DNA of 64,000 nt, from contig NZ_CP099490.1 of NCBI RefSeq assembly GCF_023923205.1, positions 2,976,001 through 3,040,000 on the forward strand. Reading direction: 5' to 3'. A program made the translations under genes and the position numbers. How positions within the stretch are numbered: the stretch's first letter is position 1; the number at the start of each line of letters is the position of its first letter. The notes below the pieces were generated by a model. The model was not told the DNA's origin. It ran no database searches and saw nothing but the letters and a program-made list of their open reading frames with translations. Below are positions 34,499 through 43,343 of this stretch, piece after piece. Origin of the DNA: Ornithinimicrobium cryptoxanthini. Its GTDB lineage: Bacteria > Actinomycetota > Actinomycetes > Actinomycetales > Dermatophilaceae.

Positions 34499-35812
34499 TC
34501 AGGCGTTCTGCGTGCTGGTGGTCTGGGCCGTGATCTCGTGCTCCTGCACGAGAGCGGTGGTCACGCGGGTGGCGGCGTAGGCGGTCGCCAGCAGGCTGAG
34601 CACGACCGCCCCGACGAAGACGGTCGGCAGGCCCCACACCTCGGCCACCGCGCCCCCCAGCAGCGCACCCAGTGGCATCAGGCCGTAGCCGATCATCCCC
34701 CCGGCGCCGCCGACCTTGCCGAGCTTGGCGACCGGGACCAGGCGCTGTCGCATGGTGCGCCCGACGACGTTGCCGCACATGTTGGTGAAGCCCACGACCA
34801 GGAAGGCGGCCGCGATGGCCCCGGCGTGCGGGACCAGGAAAGGCACGAGGAGCAGCGCCGAGTTGAGGAACCAGCCGCCGATCAGCAGCGGCACCTCACC
34901 GACCAGTCCCACCAACCGCTCGGCGAGCAGGGCTCCGGCGACGGCACCGACGGCCAGGACCGCCAGGAGCAGGGGGTACTGCTCGGGGGTCAGGCCGACC
35001 CGCGACTCCGGCCCGACCATCCACAGGATGAAGACCGCGAAGTATGCCGTGCTGGCGAAGTTGAGTGCGGAGCCGGTCAGCAGCAGCGGGCGCAGCACGG
35101 GGTGGCTGACCTGGAACCGGAAGCCCTCGAGCAGCTCGTGCAGCTTGCCCCCGACCGGCTCGGGCGACCGCTCGGCGCGGTAGCTCCCACGCAGCCCCAG
35201 CCCGATCAGGAGGAGGAAGACGACCCCCAGCGCAGCCGGGACACCGAAGACCCACCCGGCCCCGACGACGAAGAGCAGGCCGCCGACGGGTCCGCCGACG
35301 AAGTTGTTGAAGACCGTCTCGGCGCCCATCACCCGCCCGTTGGCCGCGGACAGCCGCGACTGCGGCGCCAGCTGCGGGATGATCGAGGACCCCGCGAGGT
35401 CGACGAACACCTGGGTGATGCCATAGATGCCGACCGCTGCGATGAGCAGCGCCATGGTGAGCCGGTCGGTGGCGGCGAGCCACGTCATACCCCCCAGGAG
35501 CAGCACGCGCACCGCGGCTCCGGCCAGCTGGACGTGCCGGCGGTCGAGCCGGTCGACCACCACTCCGGCGGAGACACCGAGCAGCAGCCAGGGCAGCCAG
35601 AACGCGACCTGCAGCAGCGAGATCTCGCTCGGTGAGCGGGTGAGCGTGACCGCGATCAGCGGCAGCCCGCCCAGCACGATGCCGTCGGCCAGGTTGGCCA
35701 GCCCGACCCCGCCCAGGTGTATGCCGAAGGGCCGGCCGAGCCGCTCGGCTCGCGTGGGCTGGGTGGTCGCTGTGGTGGTCGCTGTGGTGGTCGCTGCGGT
35801 GGTGGTGCTCAT
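34499..35812 (-). CDS. MFS transporter, macrolide-efflux-like
   Basis: A 437-aa integral membrane protein with about 12 hydrophobic segments, of the major facilitator group that includes enterobactin/macrolide exporters (MFS_3). The motif between helices 2 and 3 is VVDRLDRRHV. The N-terminus has a Thr/Ala run encoded by three 12-bp repeats (35762-35797). The ATG at 35812 has GGGAG nearby; a longer frame to 36031 would cross the divergent regulator. Substrate unknown; a drug or siderophore is typical. Confidence 0.88.
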   Translation of the reverse strand: MSTTTAATTTATTTATTQPTRAERLGRPFGIHLGGVGLANLADGIVLGGLPLIAVTLTRSPSEISLLQVAFWLPWLLLGVSAGVVVDRLDRRHVQLAGAAVRVLLLGGMTWLAATDRLTMALLIAAVGIYGITQVFVDLAGSSIIPQLAPQSRLSAANGRVMGAETVFNNFVGGPVGGLLFVVGAGWVFGVPAALGVVFLLLIGLGLRGSYRAERSPEPVGGKLHELLEGFRFQVSHPVLRPLLLTGSALNFASTAYFAVFILWMVGPESRVGLTPEQYPLLLAVLAVGAVAGALLAERLVGLVGEVPLLIGGWFLNSALLLVPFLVPHAGAIAAAFLVVGFTNMCGNVVGRTMRQRLVPVAKLGKVGGAGGMIGYGLMPLGALLGGAVAEVWGLPTVFVGAVVLSLLATAYAATRVTTALVQEHEITAQTTSTQNA

Positions 35813-35834
35813 CGTGCCGCTCCCGTAGAGTAGG

Positions 35835-35880
35835 TGCAGAAGAACATCTGCATAACTTTCTCTGCAAAGGTACCTCTGCA
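35835..35880. promoter_or_regulatory. Operator region of the MFS/regulator pair
   Basis: TCTGCA occurs at 35847, 35861 and 35875, exactly 14 bases apart, and an inverted TGCAGA at 35835 pairs with the first copy. This lies between the divergent exporter and regulator genes, next to the regulator start, so it is a likely binding site for that regulator. Confidence 0.6.
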
Positions 35881-35882
35881 TC

Positions 35883-36587
35883 ATGGCCGAGCGCAAGACC
35901 CCTTCCGATACTTTTTCTGGCGACGCCTCCACCGGGGGCCCCTCGATGGGGGACGCCTCCGTCGAGCCGACGTATTTCGCCAGACAGATCGACGCCAGCG
36001 CCATGAAGGCGTTCGCCCACCCGCTACGCATGGCGATGTATGACTACCTGAACGACCGTGAGGCGGCCACAGCGACGATGCTGGCCAAGCACACGGGCGA
36101 GAGCACCGGGCAGACCAGCTATCACCTGCGCCAGCTGGAGCGGCACGGCTTCGTCGAGGAGGACCCCGGGCGCGGCACCGGCCGCGAGCGCTGGTGGAAG
36201 GCGGTCGGCTTCCGCATGGACGGCATCGAGCTGGGCAAGGACTCAGCGACCCGGCCGGCGGTCGAGACGATGCTGCACAACCAGGTGGCTCAGCGGGCCG
36301 AGTCACTGCGCGAGTGGTATCTCCGCTCGGTCGAGGAGCCGGAGCCGTGGCAGACCAGCTCCCTGCACAGCCGCAGCACCGCGACGATGTCGGCGGACGA
36401 GGCTGACGAGCTGGGTCGGGCGCTGATAGAGGTCATCCACGAGCACACCGAGGCGGCGAAGGCGCGGCACGAGGCGGCTGGCGCTGCCGCTGGCGCTGCC
36501 GGTGACGCGGACGTCGAGCCTGCCGAGGGCGAGGGGACCCGCCGGGTGCGCGTCTTCCTGGACGTGTTCCCGCTGCCGGAGGACTGA
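35883..36587 (+). CDS. ArsR-like winged-helix regulator
   Basis: A 234-aa transcription factor. A winged helix spans about 38-105 (AFAHPLRMAMYDYLNDREAA and SYHLRQLERHGFVEE), as in ArsR-type and HTH_20 proteins. The remainder is helical and acidic and ends in a short beta-like tail. It is divergent from the MFS gene with the TCTGCA repeats between them, suggesting control of the exporter. No metal-binding cysteines are seen. Confidence 0.88.
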   Translation: MAERKTPSDTFSGDASTGGPSMGDASVEPTYFARQIDASAMKAFAHPLRMAMYDYLNDREAATATMLAKHTGESTGQTSYHLRQLERHGFVEEDPGRGTGRERWWKAVGFRMDGIELGKDSATRPAVETMLHNQVAQRAESLREWYLRSVEEPEPWQTSSLHSRSTATMSADEADELGRALIEVIHEHTEAAKARHEAAGAAAGAAGDADVEPAEGEGTRRVRVFLDVFPLPED

Positions 36588-36629
36588 GCCCGCCACCTCA
36601 CGAGCAGGAGGTGGCGTCGCTGCTCGCGG

Positions 36630-38141
36630 CTACTCAGCCACCAGGTGGCCGCCGACCACGGTCGCCGAGACCGTCATGGTGCGCAGCACCTTGGCCTGCA
36701 CGGCGGGGTCGCCGCCGGCCAGCGGGTCGGCGTCAAGCAGGACCAGGTCCCCGGGCTGACCCACGGCCAGGGTGCGCCCGTCCACGGACGCGGCCAGCGC
36801 CTCCCTCGGCGTCAGCGACAGCTCGGGGTGCCACGGCTCGCCTCCCTCGGGCGCGCGGCAGACGGCCACCGCCATGGCCAGCCACGGGTCCAGCGGTGCG
36901 ACCGGGGCATCCGAGCCCAGCACGATCGGGATGCCGTGCTCGCGCAACGACCCCAGCGCAAACGCCCGAGCGGTGCGGTCCGGCCAGCACTGCTCGGTGA
37001 CACCCCGATCGTCGAGCAGATGCGCCGGCTGCACACTCGCGCGGACCGGCAGCGCGGCCCACTGCGCCAGCCCGCCCGCCGGCAGGAGCTGGGCGTGCTC
37101 GATGGAGCCGCTCGCGCCGGTCCTCGCGAAGACTGCCAGCGCCTGCGCCACCGCCCGGTCGCCAATCGCGTGCAGCGCCGTCTCCAACCCGTGCTGGTGC
37201 GCTGTCGCCACCAGATCGGTCAGCTCGGCCTCGCCGAAGTTGGCCATGCCGAGCGGTTGCGCCAGGGTGGCGCCGTCGGCATACGGCTCGCAGCACCAGG
37301 CCGTCCGGGTGTTGAGCGAGCCGTCGGAGATGACCTTCAACGGGCCCATGGTCGCCCAGTGGTCGGTGCCCGGCAGGGGGTCGCCGGTGCGCCAGCCGCG
37401 GGCGATGACCTCAGGCAACCGGCCGGCATACACCCCCGTCCGCACCCGGAAGGGACCGGTCACGGCCAGCCGGGAGGGCCAGCGGTCCCAGGACGGGCTG
37501 AACTCGAGGTCGACGACCCCCACGACGCCGCGCTGCCGCGCCTCACGCACCGCGTCGACCGCCGCTGCCTCGGCCTGGCTGGCCGCCCCGGGCAGGTCGC
37601 CCAGCCGGTCATAGGCGTCGAACCACTCGTTCTCCACGACCAGCCCGTCGCGCCAGGGGACGTCGAGCAGGCGCATCGCCGCGGTGTTGAGCCAGCCGTG
37701 GTGCGCGTCCCCACTGACCAGCACGACGGGCCGGTCGGGACTCACCTCGTCGAGGTCGGCCGGGGTCGCTCGCCGCGGCCAGCTGGCCGAGCGATGCCCG
37801 AACCCGACGAGCGGGGTCTGCGAGGCGTCCGCGCGGGAGGGCCCCGGCGCGCCGGTCAGGCCACGGCGCACGATCTCCAGCGCCTCCTCGACGCTCTTGG
37901 CGGAGGACAGGTCGAGGCGGGAGCGCACCAGTGCCCACTGGACCATGTGCACGTGCTGGTCCCACAGGCCGGGCATGGCCCAGCGACCCTCCCCCGCCAG
38001 CTCGGCGACACCAGCCGGACGAGCCAGACCGACTCCGACGGCGACGACCGCGCGGTCCCTGATGAGGATGTCGACGGGCGAGGTCTCCCCCGCCCTGCCG
38101 AGCGGCACGGGGCGCACATCCCGCACCAGCAGATCGTTCAT
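36630..38141 (-). CDS. Amidohydrolase family 3 (YtcJ-like) protein
   Basis: A 503-aa metal-dependent hydrolase of the amidohydrolase superfamily. The first metal site is the H-x-H in DQHVHMVQ, further ligand candidates lie in SGDAHHGW and ALHAIGDRAV, and the final aspartate is in GSDAPVAP. The subgroup includes YtcJ and N-substituted formamide deformylase. Substrate unknown. The ATG at 38141 begins a normal family N-terminus; a longer frame to 38609 overlaps the divergent epimerase gene and is rejected. Confidence 0.9.
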   Translation of the reverse strand: MNDLLVRDVRPVPLGRAGETSPVDILIRDRAVVAVGVGLARPAGVAELAGEGRWAMPGLWDQHVHMVQWALVRSRLDLSSAKSVEEALEIVRRGLTGAPGPSRADASQTPLVGFGHRSASWPRRATPADLDEVSPDRPVVLVSGDAHHGWLNTAAMRLLDVPWRDGLVVENEWFDAYDRLGDLPGAASQAEAAAVDAVREARQRGVVGVVDLEFSPSWDRWPSRLAVTGPFRVRTGVYAGRLPEVIARGWRTGDPLPGTDHWATMGPLKVISDGSLNTRTAWCCEPYADGATLAQPLGMANFGEAELTDLVATAHQHGLETALHAIGDRAVAQALAVFARTGASGSIEHAQLLPAGGLAQWAALPVRASVQPAHLLDDRGVTEQCWPDRTARAFALGSLREHGIPIVLGSDAPVAPLDPWLAMAVAVCRAPEGGEPWHPELSLTPREALAASVDGRTLAVGQPGDLVLLDADPLAGGDPAVQAKVLRTMTVSATVVGGHLVAE

Positions 38142-38210
38142 GGCGGCAACGGTACGTCTGTGACCGCCCAACCCACACATCGACCCGCGGCGCCTCGATA
38201 GGGTCATCCC

Positions 38211-38702
38211 ATGACCGGCCTGCCCGACGACCTCGCACCGCTGCTGCTCGCCATCGACCACGTGGGCATCGCCGTGCCCGACCTGGACGCGGCGATCGCC
38301 TTCCAACGTGATGTGCTCGGGCTGGAGGTGCTGCACGAGGAGACCAACGCCGAGCAGGGGGTGCGCGAGGCGATGATGGGACCAGCCGGTGCGCAGCCCG
38401 GCGGTGCGGTGGTCCAGCTGCTCGCCCCGACCGGCCCCGAGTCGACCATCGCCAAGTTCATCGACCGCTCCGGTCCCGGTCTGCAGCAGCTCGCCTACCG
38501 CGTCGCCGACGTCGAGGCGGTCAGTGCGACGCTGCGCGAGCGTGGTCTGCGGCTGCTCTATGACGGTCCTCGCCGCGGGACCGGCGGGAGCCGAATCAAC
38601 TTCGTGCACCCCAAGGACGCCGGCGGGGTGCTGATCGAGCTCGTCGAGCCACCCTCGACCGACTCCGGCGCGGTCCCCGGCGATCGGGGACCCGTTGGGT
38701 GA
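38211..38702 (+). CDS. mce: Methylmalonyl-CoA epimerase
   Basis: A 163-aa VOC-fold protein that interconverts (R)- and (S)-methylmalonyl-CoA in propionate metabolism. The N-terminal IDHVGIAVPDLDAAI contains the first metal histidine, QLAYRVADVEA and the terminal LIELVEPP supply others, and NFVHPKDAGGVL is typical. It ends 8 bases inside the next gene. The cobalamin adenosyltransferase at 45555 suits the B12-dependent mutase of the same pathway. Confidence 0.9.
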   Translation: MTGLPDDLAPLLLAIDHVGIAVPDLDAAIAFQRDVLGLEVLHEETNAEQGVREAMMGPAGAQPGGAVVQLLAPTGPESTIAKFIDRSGPGLQQLAYRVADVEAVSATLRERGLRLLYDGPRRGTGGSRINFVHPKDAGGVLIELVEPPSTDSGAVPGDRGPVG

Positions 38703-40038
38703 TGATGAGCCGGTGAGCGAGGCAGAGTCGAGCGCGAGAGCCGGGAGCCGCGGCCGGTTGCGGCTGCCCAGGGTCGGCCGCGGGTCGATGGCCGGGCGCG
38801 GGCGCGAGGCCGTGGAGACCTGGCGCCGCTATCGGCACTCACAGCTGTCCGAGCTCGCCGAGAGCAACCGGTTGCAGCGCGAGCTGCTCGAGCGCACGCA
38901 CGGTCAGGCACACCTGCCCGGTCTGCCCGGTCCGAGCACGGAGCCTGCCGGCCCTGCGCGTGACACCCCGGAGGCGTCCGGGGACTCGCGCCGTGACCTG
39001 ATGACCGTCACCTCACCGTTCATGTTCGGCTTCTTCGGCGCGCTGGGCGTGCTGACCGCCTGGTTCCTGGCGCAGAACGTCTCCCGGCTCAGCTCGGTGA
39101 TCACCTTCGTGCTGATCGCCGTCTTCCTGACCCTGGCCCTCAACCCGATCGTCACGAGCCTGACCAACCGTGGGTTCAGCCGCCCCGCCGGGGTCTTCAC
39201 CGTCTTCCTCGGCATGGTCGCGGTGCTGGGCCTGCTGGGCTGGCTCGTGGTGCCACCGATCGTGCAGGAGACCTCGACCCTGATCGAGCGCATGCCGCGC
39301 TATCTCGACGATCTCAACGCCCAGCCCTGGGTGCAGCAGCTCGATGCGCGCTATGACATCAGCGACCGGATCAACGCCGAGATCGAGAACCGGCTCCAGG
39401 ACAGCACCTTCCTGTCCACCATCTTCGGCGGCGTCCTCGGCGCGGCCGGGTGGCTGGCCGGTGGGCTCATCGGGGCCTTCACAGCCCTGGTGCTCACGCT
39501 CTACTTCCTCGCGGCCCTGCCCACCGTCAAGGACGCGGGCTACAAGATCGTGCCGATGAGCCGCCGGGCGCGGGTGATCGGGCTGGCCGAGGAGATCATG
39601 CGCCGGGTCGGCGGCTATGCGCTGGGCCAGGTCGCGGTGGCCAGCATCAACGGCTCCGCGTCCTGGGTCATGATGTCCCTGCTCGGTGTGCCGTATGCCG
39701 CGGTGCTGGCCGTGTTGGTCGGCGTCCTGGGACTCATCCCACTCATCGGCGCGACTCTCGGCGCGGTGATCGTGGCGCTCGTCGCAATGAGTCAGGGGTG
39801 GGTGGTCACCCTGGTCGTGCTCATCTACTACGTGATCTATCAGCAGTTCGAGAACTACGTCATCGTGCCGCGCATCATGTCCCGCACGGTCTCGGTGCCC
39901 GGCGCGGTCACCGTCGTCGCGGTCTTCGCCGGCGGCACGCTGATGGGTGTGCTCGGCGCCCTCATCGCGATCCCGGTGGCCGCCGGCCTGCTGCTGATCT
40001 ACAACGAGGTCGTCATCCCCCGCCAGGCCCGCCTCTAA
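38695..40038 (+). CDS. AI-2E family permease
   Basis: A 447-aa membrane protein of the PF01594 family, several of which are Na+/H+ antiporters or exporters of small molecules. About 8 membrane segments follow a polar N-terminus of roughly 110 residues; the family signature appears in the QQFENYVIVPRIM and LGALIAIPVAA stretches. The start is uncertain: TTG at 38695 has GGGGA upstream, while GTG at 38713 would shorten it by 6 residues. It overlaps mce by 8 nt if the TTG is used. Function in this host is unknown. Confidence 0.87.
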   Translation: MGDDEPVSEAESSARAGSRGRLRLPRVGRGSMAGRGREAVETWRRYRHSQLSELAESNRLQRELLERTHGQAHLPGLPGPSTEPAGPARDTPEASGDSRRDLMTVTSPFMFGFFGALGVLTAWFLAQNVSRLSSVITFVLIAVFLTLALNPIVTSLTNRGFSRPAGVFTVFLGMVAVLGLLGWLVVPPIVQETSTLIERMPRYLDDLNAQPWVQQLDARYDISDRINAEIENRLQDSTFLSTIFGGVLGAAGWLAGGLIGAFTALVLTLYFLAALPTVKDAGYKIVPMSRRARVIGLAEEIMRRVGGYALGQVAVASINGSASWVMMSLLGVPYAAVLAVLVGVLGLIPLIGATLGAVIVALVAMSQGWVVTLVVLIYYVIYQQFENYVIVPRIMSRTVSVPGAVTVVAVFAGGTLMGVLGALIAIPVAAGLLLIYNEVVIPRQARL

Positions 40039-40052
40039 CCAAAAAATATAAA

Positions 40053-40371
40053 GGTTTTGCGGGCCGCGCACGCATTTTCATAGTGGTTTTGCTTGCCGAA
40101 CCTGGACGGCATCGACGGTATGCCGTGCCTCACCTTGGTCGCGCTCGTGGCACCGCCCCGGATCCAGCCGTGCCACACGCGTTGGTCGGCCTCGCCGCGA
40201 ACTGTCGGTCTCCTGGCCCGGGTCACAGATGAGGTCGAGATGCGGCACCGCCGTCACCGACCGAGCTCCCTCGTGCCAGGCGGCAAACCGCGCAACTGCT
40301 CGTCAGTGACACCCAGTGCGCAGGGGCCCCTGCAAAACCACTCGCAAAATGCGGGAAACACCCGCAAAACC
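40053..40371. repeat. Imperfect 40-bp inverted repeats flanking a 239-bp core
   Basis: Left arm 40053-40092 and right arm 40332-40371 match in inverted orientation at about 31 of 40 positions. Both arms begin and end with GGTTTTGC-type octamers spaced 32 bases. A further inverted pair, 40073-40092 and 40364-40383, matches at 19 of 20. The core has no transposase. The right arm lies within a small predicted ORF. Confidence 0.65.
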
Positions 40372-40469
40372 GCTATGAAAATGGGTGGGGCGACGCGGCA
40401 CCAGCGGGACAGTTCGGTCACCGCCAGGATGATCCCCAGCACGAGCAGGAGGACAGTGTGATCACTCAT
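40254..40469 (-). CDS. Small membrane protein coupled to the upstream gene
   Basis: A 71-aa frame with one hydrophobic helix (about 5-20, HTVLLLVLGIILAVTE) and possibly a second near 28-46, plus four cysteines. Its ATG overlaps the stop of the upstream zinc-binding gene as ATGA, which suggests translational coupling. The inverted repeat arm lies within its coding region, so part of the C-terminus may be insertion-derived. No family recognised. Confidence 0.4.
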   Translation of the reverse strand: MSDHTVLLLVLGIILAVTELSRWCRVAPPIFIAVLRVFPAFCEWFCRGPCALGVTDEQLRGLPPGTRELGR

Positions 40470-40780
40470 GCCCAGGCGTGCCCCGGTCGGCGCCGGTCGC
40501 GGGCGTTCCAGCACGTCGTGTGCCAGTGCCGCCGGTTCTCCACGCCCGACATGCTCGACGCCGGCCAGGCCACGGTGTGGGCACTGGACGCCGGCACGTC
40601 CTGCTGGCAGCCCGGGCACAGATAGCTGCGCCCGGAGTCATTGCCCCGGACCTGGCGGAAGGCCCACTCCTGCCCGGCGAACTCGACCTCGTCGAGCACG
40701 GGACGACGCTCGGAGCCAGCCGGCCCGTCCCGTCGCGGCGGCACGCGCCCGCCACGACGCTTCCGGTTGGAGCGACCCAT
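40466..40780 (-). CDS. Small basic protein with Cys/His zinc-like site
   Basis: A 104-aa protein with a very basic start (MGRSNRKRRGGRVPPRR) and a CPGC pair followed by H and HWHTTCW, which resembles a zinc-binding or HNH-like site. It belongs to a conserved actinobacterial family found near nucS, sometimes labelled ATP/GTP-binding; I see no Walker motif to support that label. Its ATG overlaps the dehydrogenase stop by one base (TGATG). Confidence 0.75.
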   Translation of the reverse strand: MGRSNRKRRGGRVPPRRDGPAGSERRPVLDEVEFAGQEWAFRQVRGNDSGRSYLCPGCQQDVPASSAHTVAWPASSMSGVENRRHWHTTCWNARDRRRPGHAWA

Positions 40781-42435
40781 CACTCGCCGCTGAGGAAGGG
40801 CTCCTCCAGGAGCACGTGCTCCACGAGCAGCGGCGACGGCGCCAGGTGCGACTGGAAGCCGGCGGTCCCGGTGTAGAGCTCCTCGGCCACGGCGAGCACC
40901 TCGTCGGCACCGAGCTGGTCGATCATCGCGAACGGACCGACCGGATAGCCCAGTCCGAACTGCAGCGCGGTGTCGATGTCTTCGGCGCTCGCATAGCCCT
41001 CATCCAGCATCCGGACACAGTCGTTGAGGTGGGTCACCAGCAGCGCGTCGACCACCAGGCCGGTGCGGTCCTTGCAGACCACGGCCTCGGCACCGATCGC
41101 AGAGATCACGGCGCGCACGGTGTCCACGGTCTCCTGCGAAGTCTTGATCGTCCGCCCCGCCTCGATAACCTGACCGTTGGGCGTCGGCGCGTGCACCCGC
41201 AGCACCACGGTGTCCTCGGCGCGCCCGCTGATCGAGGCGAGCGCGACGGCGGAGTAGGTGTTGGCGGTGGCCAGGATCGTGCCCGGCACGGTGACCTCAC
41301 CGAGCTCGGCGAACAGGTCGTCGACGTCACGCAGCTCCTCGGCCGCGTCGATGTCCAGGTCCTCGTCCTGCGCCTCGACGACCAGGCCCACCGCCGACAG
41401 CCCGGACAGGTCGTCCGAGGCATCGGCCACCTGGACCACCTCGAACCCGCCCTCGGTGAACCGGCTCGCCAGCTCGTCGGCGAGCGCGCCGGAGCCGATG
41501 ACCCCGACCGACTGCACGTCCCGGCCGGTCCCGCCGGCGGGGGTCAGCTCGTCGTCCACGACCTGCCCGCTGCCCGGCTTGGCGAAGGTGTAGAAGCCCT
41601 GACCGCTCTTGCGGCCGAGCCGCCCGGCCAGCACCATCCGCTCGAGCATCGTGCTCGGGGCGTGGTGCTGACTGCGGCTGTGGCCATAGATCACGTCTGA
41701 GATGTGGTGCAGGACGTCGAGCCCGACCAGGTCACCCAGGGTCAGCGGGCCCATCGGCAGGCCGATGCCGACGCGCACGGCGGTGTCCAGGTCCTCGCGG
41801 CTGACGTGGCCGGACTCATACATCCGCATCGCGGCGACGAAGTAGCCGTAGAGCAGGTAGTTGGCCACGAACCCGGCCCGGTCCCCGATCACGACCGGCT
41901 TCTTGCCCAGGCCCTCGGACAGCGCCCGCACCGTCTCGGTCGTCTCCGGGTCGGTGAGCGGGGTGGTGATGACCTCGACCAGCTTGAGGATCGGCGCCGG
42001 GTTGAAGAAGTGCATGCCGATGACGCGGCCGGGCACCTTGGCGGGCGCGGCGATCTCGGTGATGGACAGGCTGGAGGTGTTGGTCGCCACGATCGCGTCG
42101 TCGCCCAGGACGTCCTCGAGCCTGCCGATCACCTCGTGCTTGAGCGACATGATCTCGGGCACGGCCTCGACCACGAGATCGGCCGGCGCCAGATCGGCAT
42201 ACTCCGTCGTGATCGTGATGCGACCCAGGATCTGCGCCTGCCCGGCCTCGTCCAGCTTGCCCCGGGCGACCGCACGATCCGTGGAGGTCTGCAGGATGCC
42301 CCGGCCACGCTCGGCATACTCCTGGGTGCTCTCCACCCCGATCACGGTCAGGCCGCCGCGGGCGAACACCTCCACGATCCCAGCACCCATGGTGCCCAGT
42401 CCGACGACTCCGACAGTCTTGATCTCACGTGCCAT
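40780..42435 (-). CDS. 3-hydroxyacyl-CoA dehydrogenase
   Basis: A 551-aa enzyme oxidising 3-hydroxyacyl-CoA with NAD+ in beta-oxidation or the 3-hydroxybutyryl-CoA pathway. The Rossmann motif GLGTMGAGI is at 13-21. The C-terminal dimerisation domain appears twice: once about 185-280 (GFVANYLLYGY, GPLTLGDLVGLD) and once about 455-545 (LVVDALLVTHLND, GPFAMIDQLGAD), the second after a degenerate Rossmann-like region starting near SVGVIGSGAL. This two-copy architecture occurs in actinobacterial homologues. No enoyl-CoA hydratase domain is fused. Confidence 0.93.
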   Translation of the reverse strand: MAREIKTVGVVGLGTMGAGIVEVFARGGLTVIGVESTQEYAERGRGILQTSTDRAVARGKLDEAGQAQILGRITITTEYADLAPADLVVEAVPEIMSLKHEVIGRLEDVLGDDAIVATNTSSLSITEIAAPAKVPGRVIGMHFFNPAPILKLVEVITTPLTDPETTETVRALSEGLGKKPVVIGDRAGFVANYLLYGYFVAAMRMYESGHVSREDLDTAVRVGIGLPMGPLTLGDLVGLDVLHHISDVIYGHSRSQHHAPSTMLERMVLAGRLGRKSGQGFYTFAKPGSGQVVDDELTPAGGTGRDVQSVGVIGSGALADELASRFTEGGFEVVQVADASDDLSGLSAVGLVVEAQDEDLDIDAAEELRDVDDLFAELGEVTVPGTILATANTYSAVALASISGRAEDTVVLRVHAPTPNGQVIEAGRTIKTSQETVDTVRAVISAIGAEAVVCKDRTGLVVDALLVTHLNDCVRMLDEGYASAEDIDTALQFGLGYPVGPFAMIDQLGADEVLAVAEELYTGTAGFQSHLAPSPLLVEHVLLEEPFLSGE

Positions 42436-42473
42436 GCGCCGATCCTCTCACCTGCCTTGTCTAGGGTGTGCAC

Positions 42474-43169
42474 GTGCGTGTCGTGATTGCCCGGTGCAGC
42501 GTGGACTATGCGGGAGCCCTGCAGGCCCACCTGCCGTTGGCGACCCGGTTGTTGATGGTCAAGGCGGACGGGTCGGTCCTGATCCACTCCGACGGCGGGT
42601 CCTACAAGCCGCTGAACTGGATGGCACCGCCGTGCAGTATGTCGGAGCTCGAGCCGGATGAGGACGAGACTGCCGAGGGGGTCGAGTCGGTCTGGGTCGT
42701 GCGACACGGCAAGCGGGAGGACACGCTGCGGATCCGGTTGCACGAGGTGCTCTCGGACTCCTCGCACGACCTGGGCATCGACCCCGGTCTGGTCAAGGAC
42801 GGCGTGGAGGCCCAGCTGCAGGCGCTGCTGGCCGAGCACATCAGCACCCTGGGCGACGGCTACACGCTGCTGCGCCGGGAGTATGCCACCGCCATCGGCC
42901 CCGTCGACATCCTCTGCAAGGACGCCACCGGGGCGACGGTCGCGGTGGAGATCAAGCGCCGCGGCGACATCGACGGCGTGGAGCAGCTGACACGCTATCT
43001 GGAGCTGCTCAACCGCGACCCGCACCTGACACCGGTCCAGGGAGTCTTTGCCGCCCAGGTCATCAAGCCCCAGGCGCGGGTGCTGGCCACAGACCGTGGG
43101 ATCCGTTGCGTGACACTGGACTACGAGGCGCTGCGCGGCATGGACAACTCCGCCGACCGGCTCTTCTGA
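42474..43169 (+). CDS. nucS: Mismatch-specific endonuclease NucS
   Basis: A 231-aa endonuclease (EndoMS/NucS) that makes double-strand cuts at mismatches and gives mismatch repair to actinobacteria lacking MutS/MutL. The N-terminal DNA-binding domain starts [14 protein letters not shown]; the C-terminal nuclease has the PD-(D/E)xK residues in GPVDILCKD and VAVEIKRRG. The GTG at 42474 matches the usual family start rather than the in-frame GTG at 42468. The extreme C-terminus (NSADRLF) resembles the beta-clamp-binding tail of the family. Complete. Confidence 0.96.
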   Translation: MRVVIARCSVDYAGALQAHLPLATRLLMVKADGSVLIHSDGGSYKPLNWMAPPCSMSELEPDEDETAEGVESVWVVRHGKREDTLRIRLHEVLSDSSHDLGIDPGLVKDGVEAQLQALLAEHISTLGDGYTLLRREYATAIGPVDILCKDATGATVAVEIKRRGDIDGVEQLTRYLELLNRDPHLTPVQGVFAAQVIKPQARVLATDRGIRCVTLDYEALRGMDNSADRLF

Positions 43170-43203
43170 CGCTTTCTGGCGCTCCTACCTGCCCAGCCCC
43201 CAC

Positions 43204-43272
43204 GTCTTGGAGCCGGAAATGTATCTTCGGGCCGGCTGCAACAGGCTCCAAGATCATTTTCCGGCTCTAAGA
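43204..43272. repeat. 24-bp inverted repeat after nucS
   Basis: Arms at 43204-43227 and 43249-43272 match at 20 of 24 positions with a 21-base loop. It lacks a T-run, so it is either a rho-type end structure or a small intergenic repeat element. It lies between two plus-strand genes, nucS and the gamma-glutamyltransferase. Confidence 0.6.
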
Positions 43273-43343
43273 CGAGCAGGCGGCGGGGTGCCGACGAACA
43301 GTCGCCGGGTGCGCGCACCAGGGAGCGGGGGCACAATCACCCC

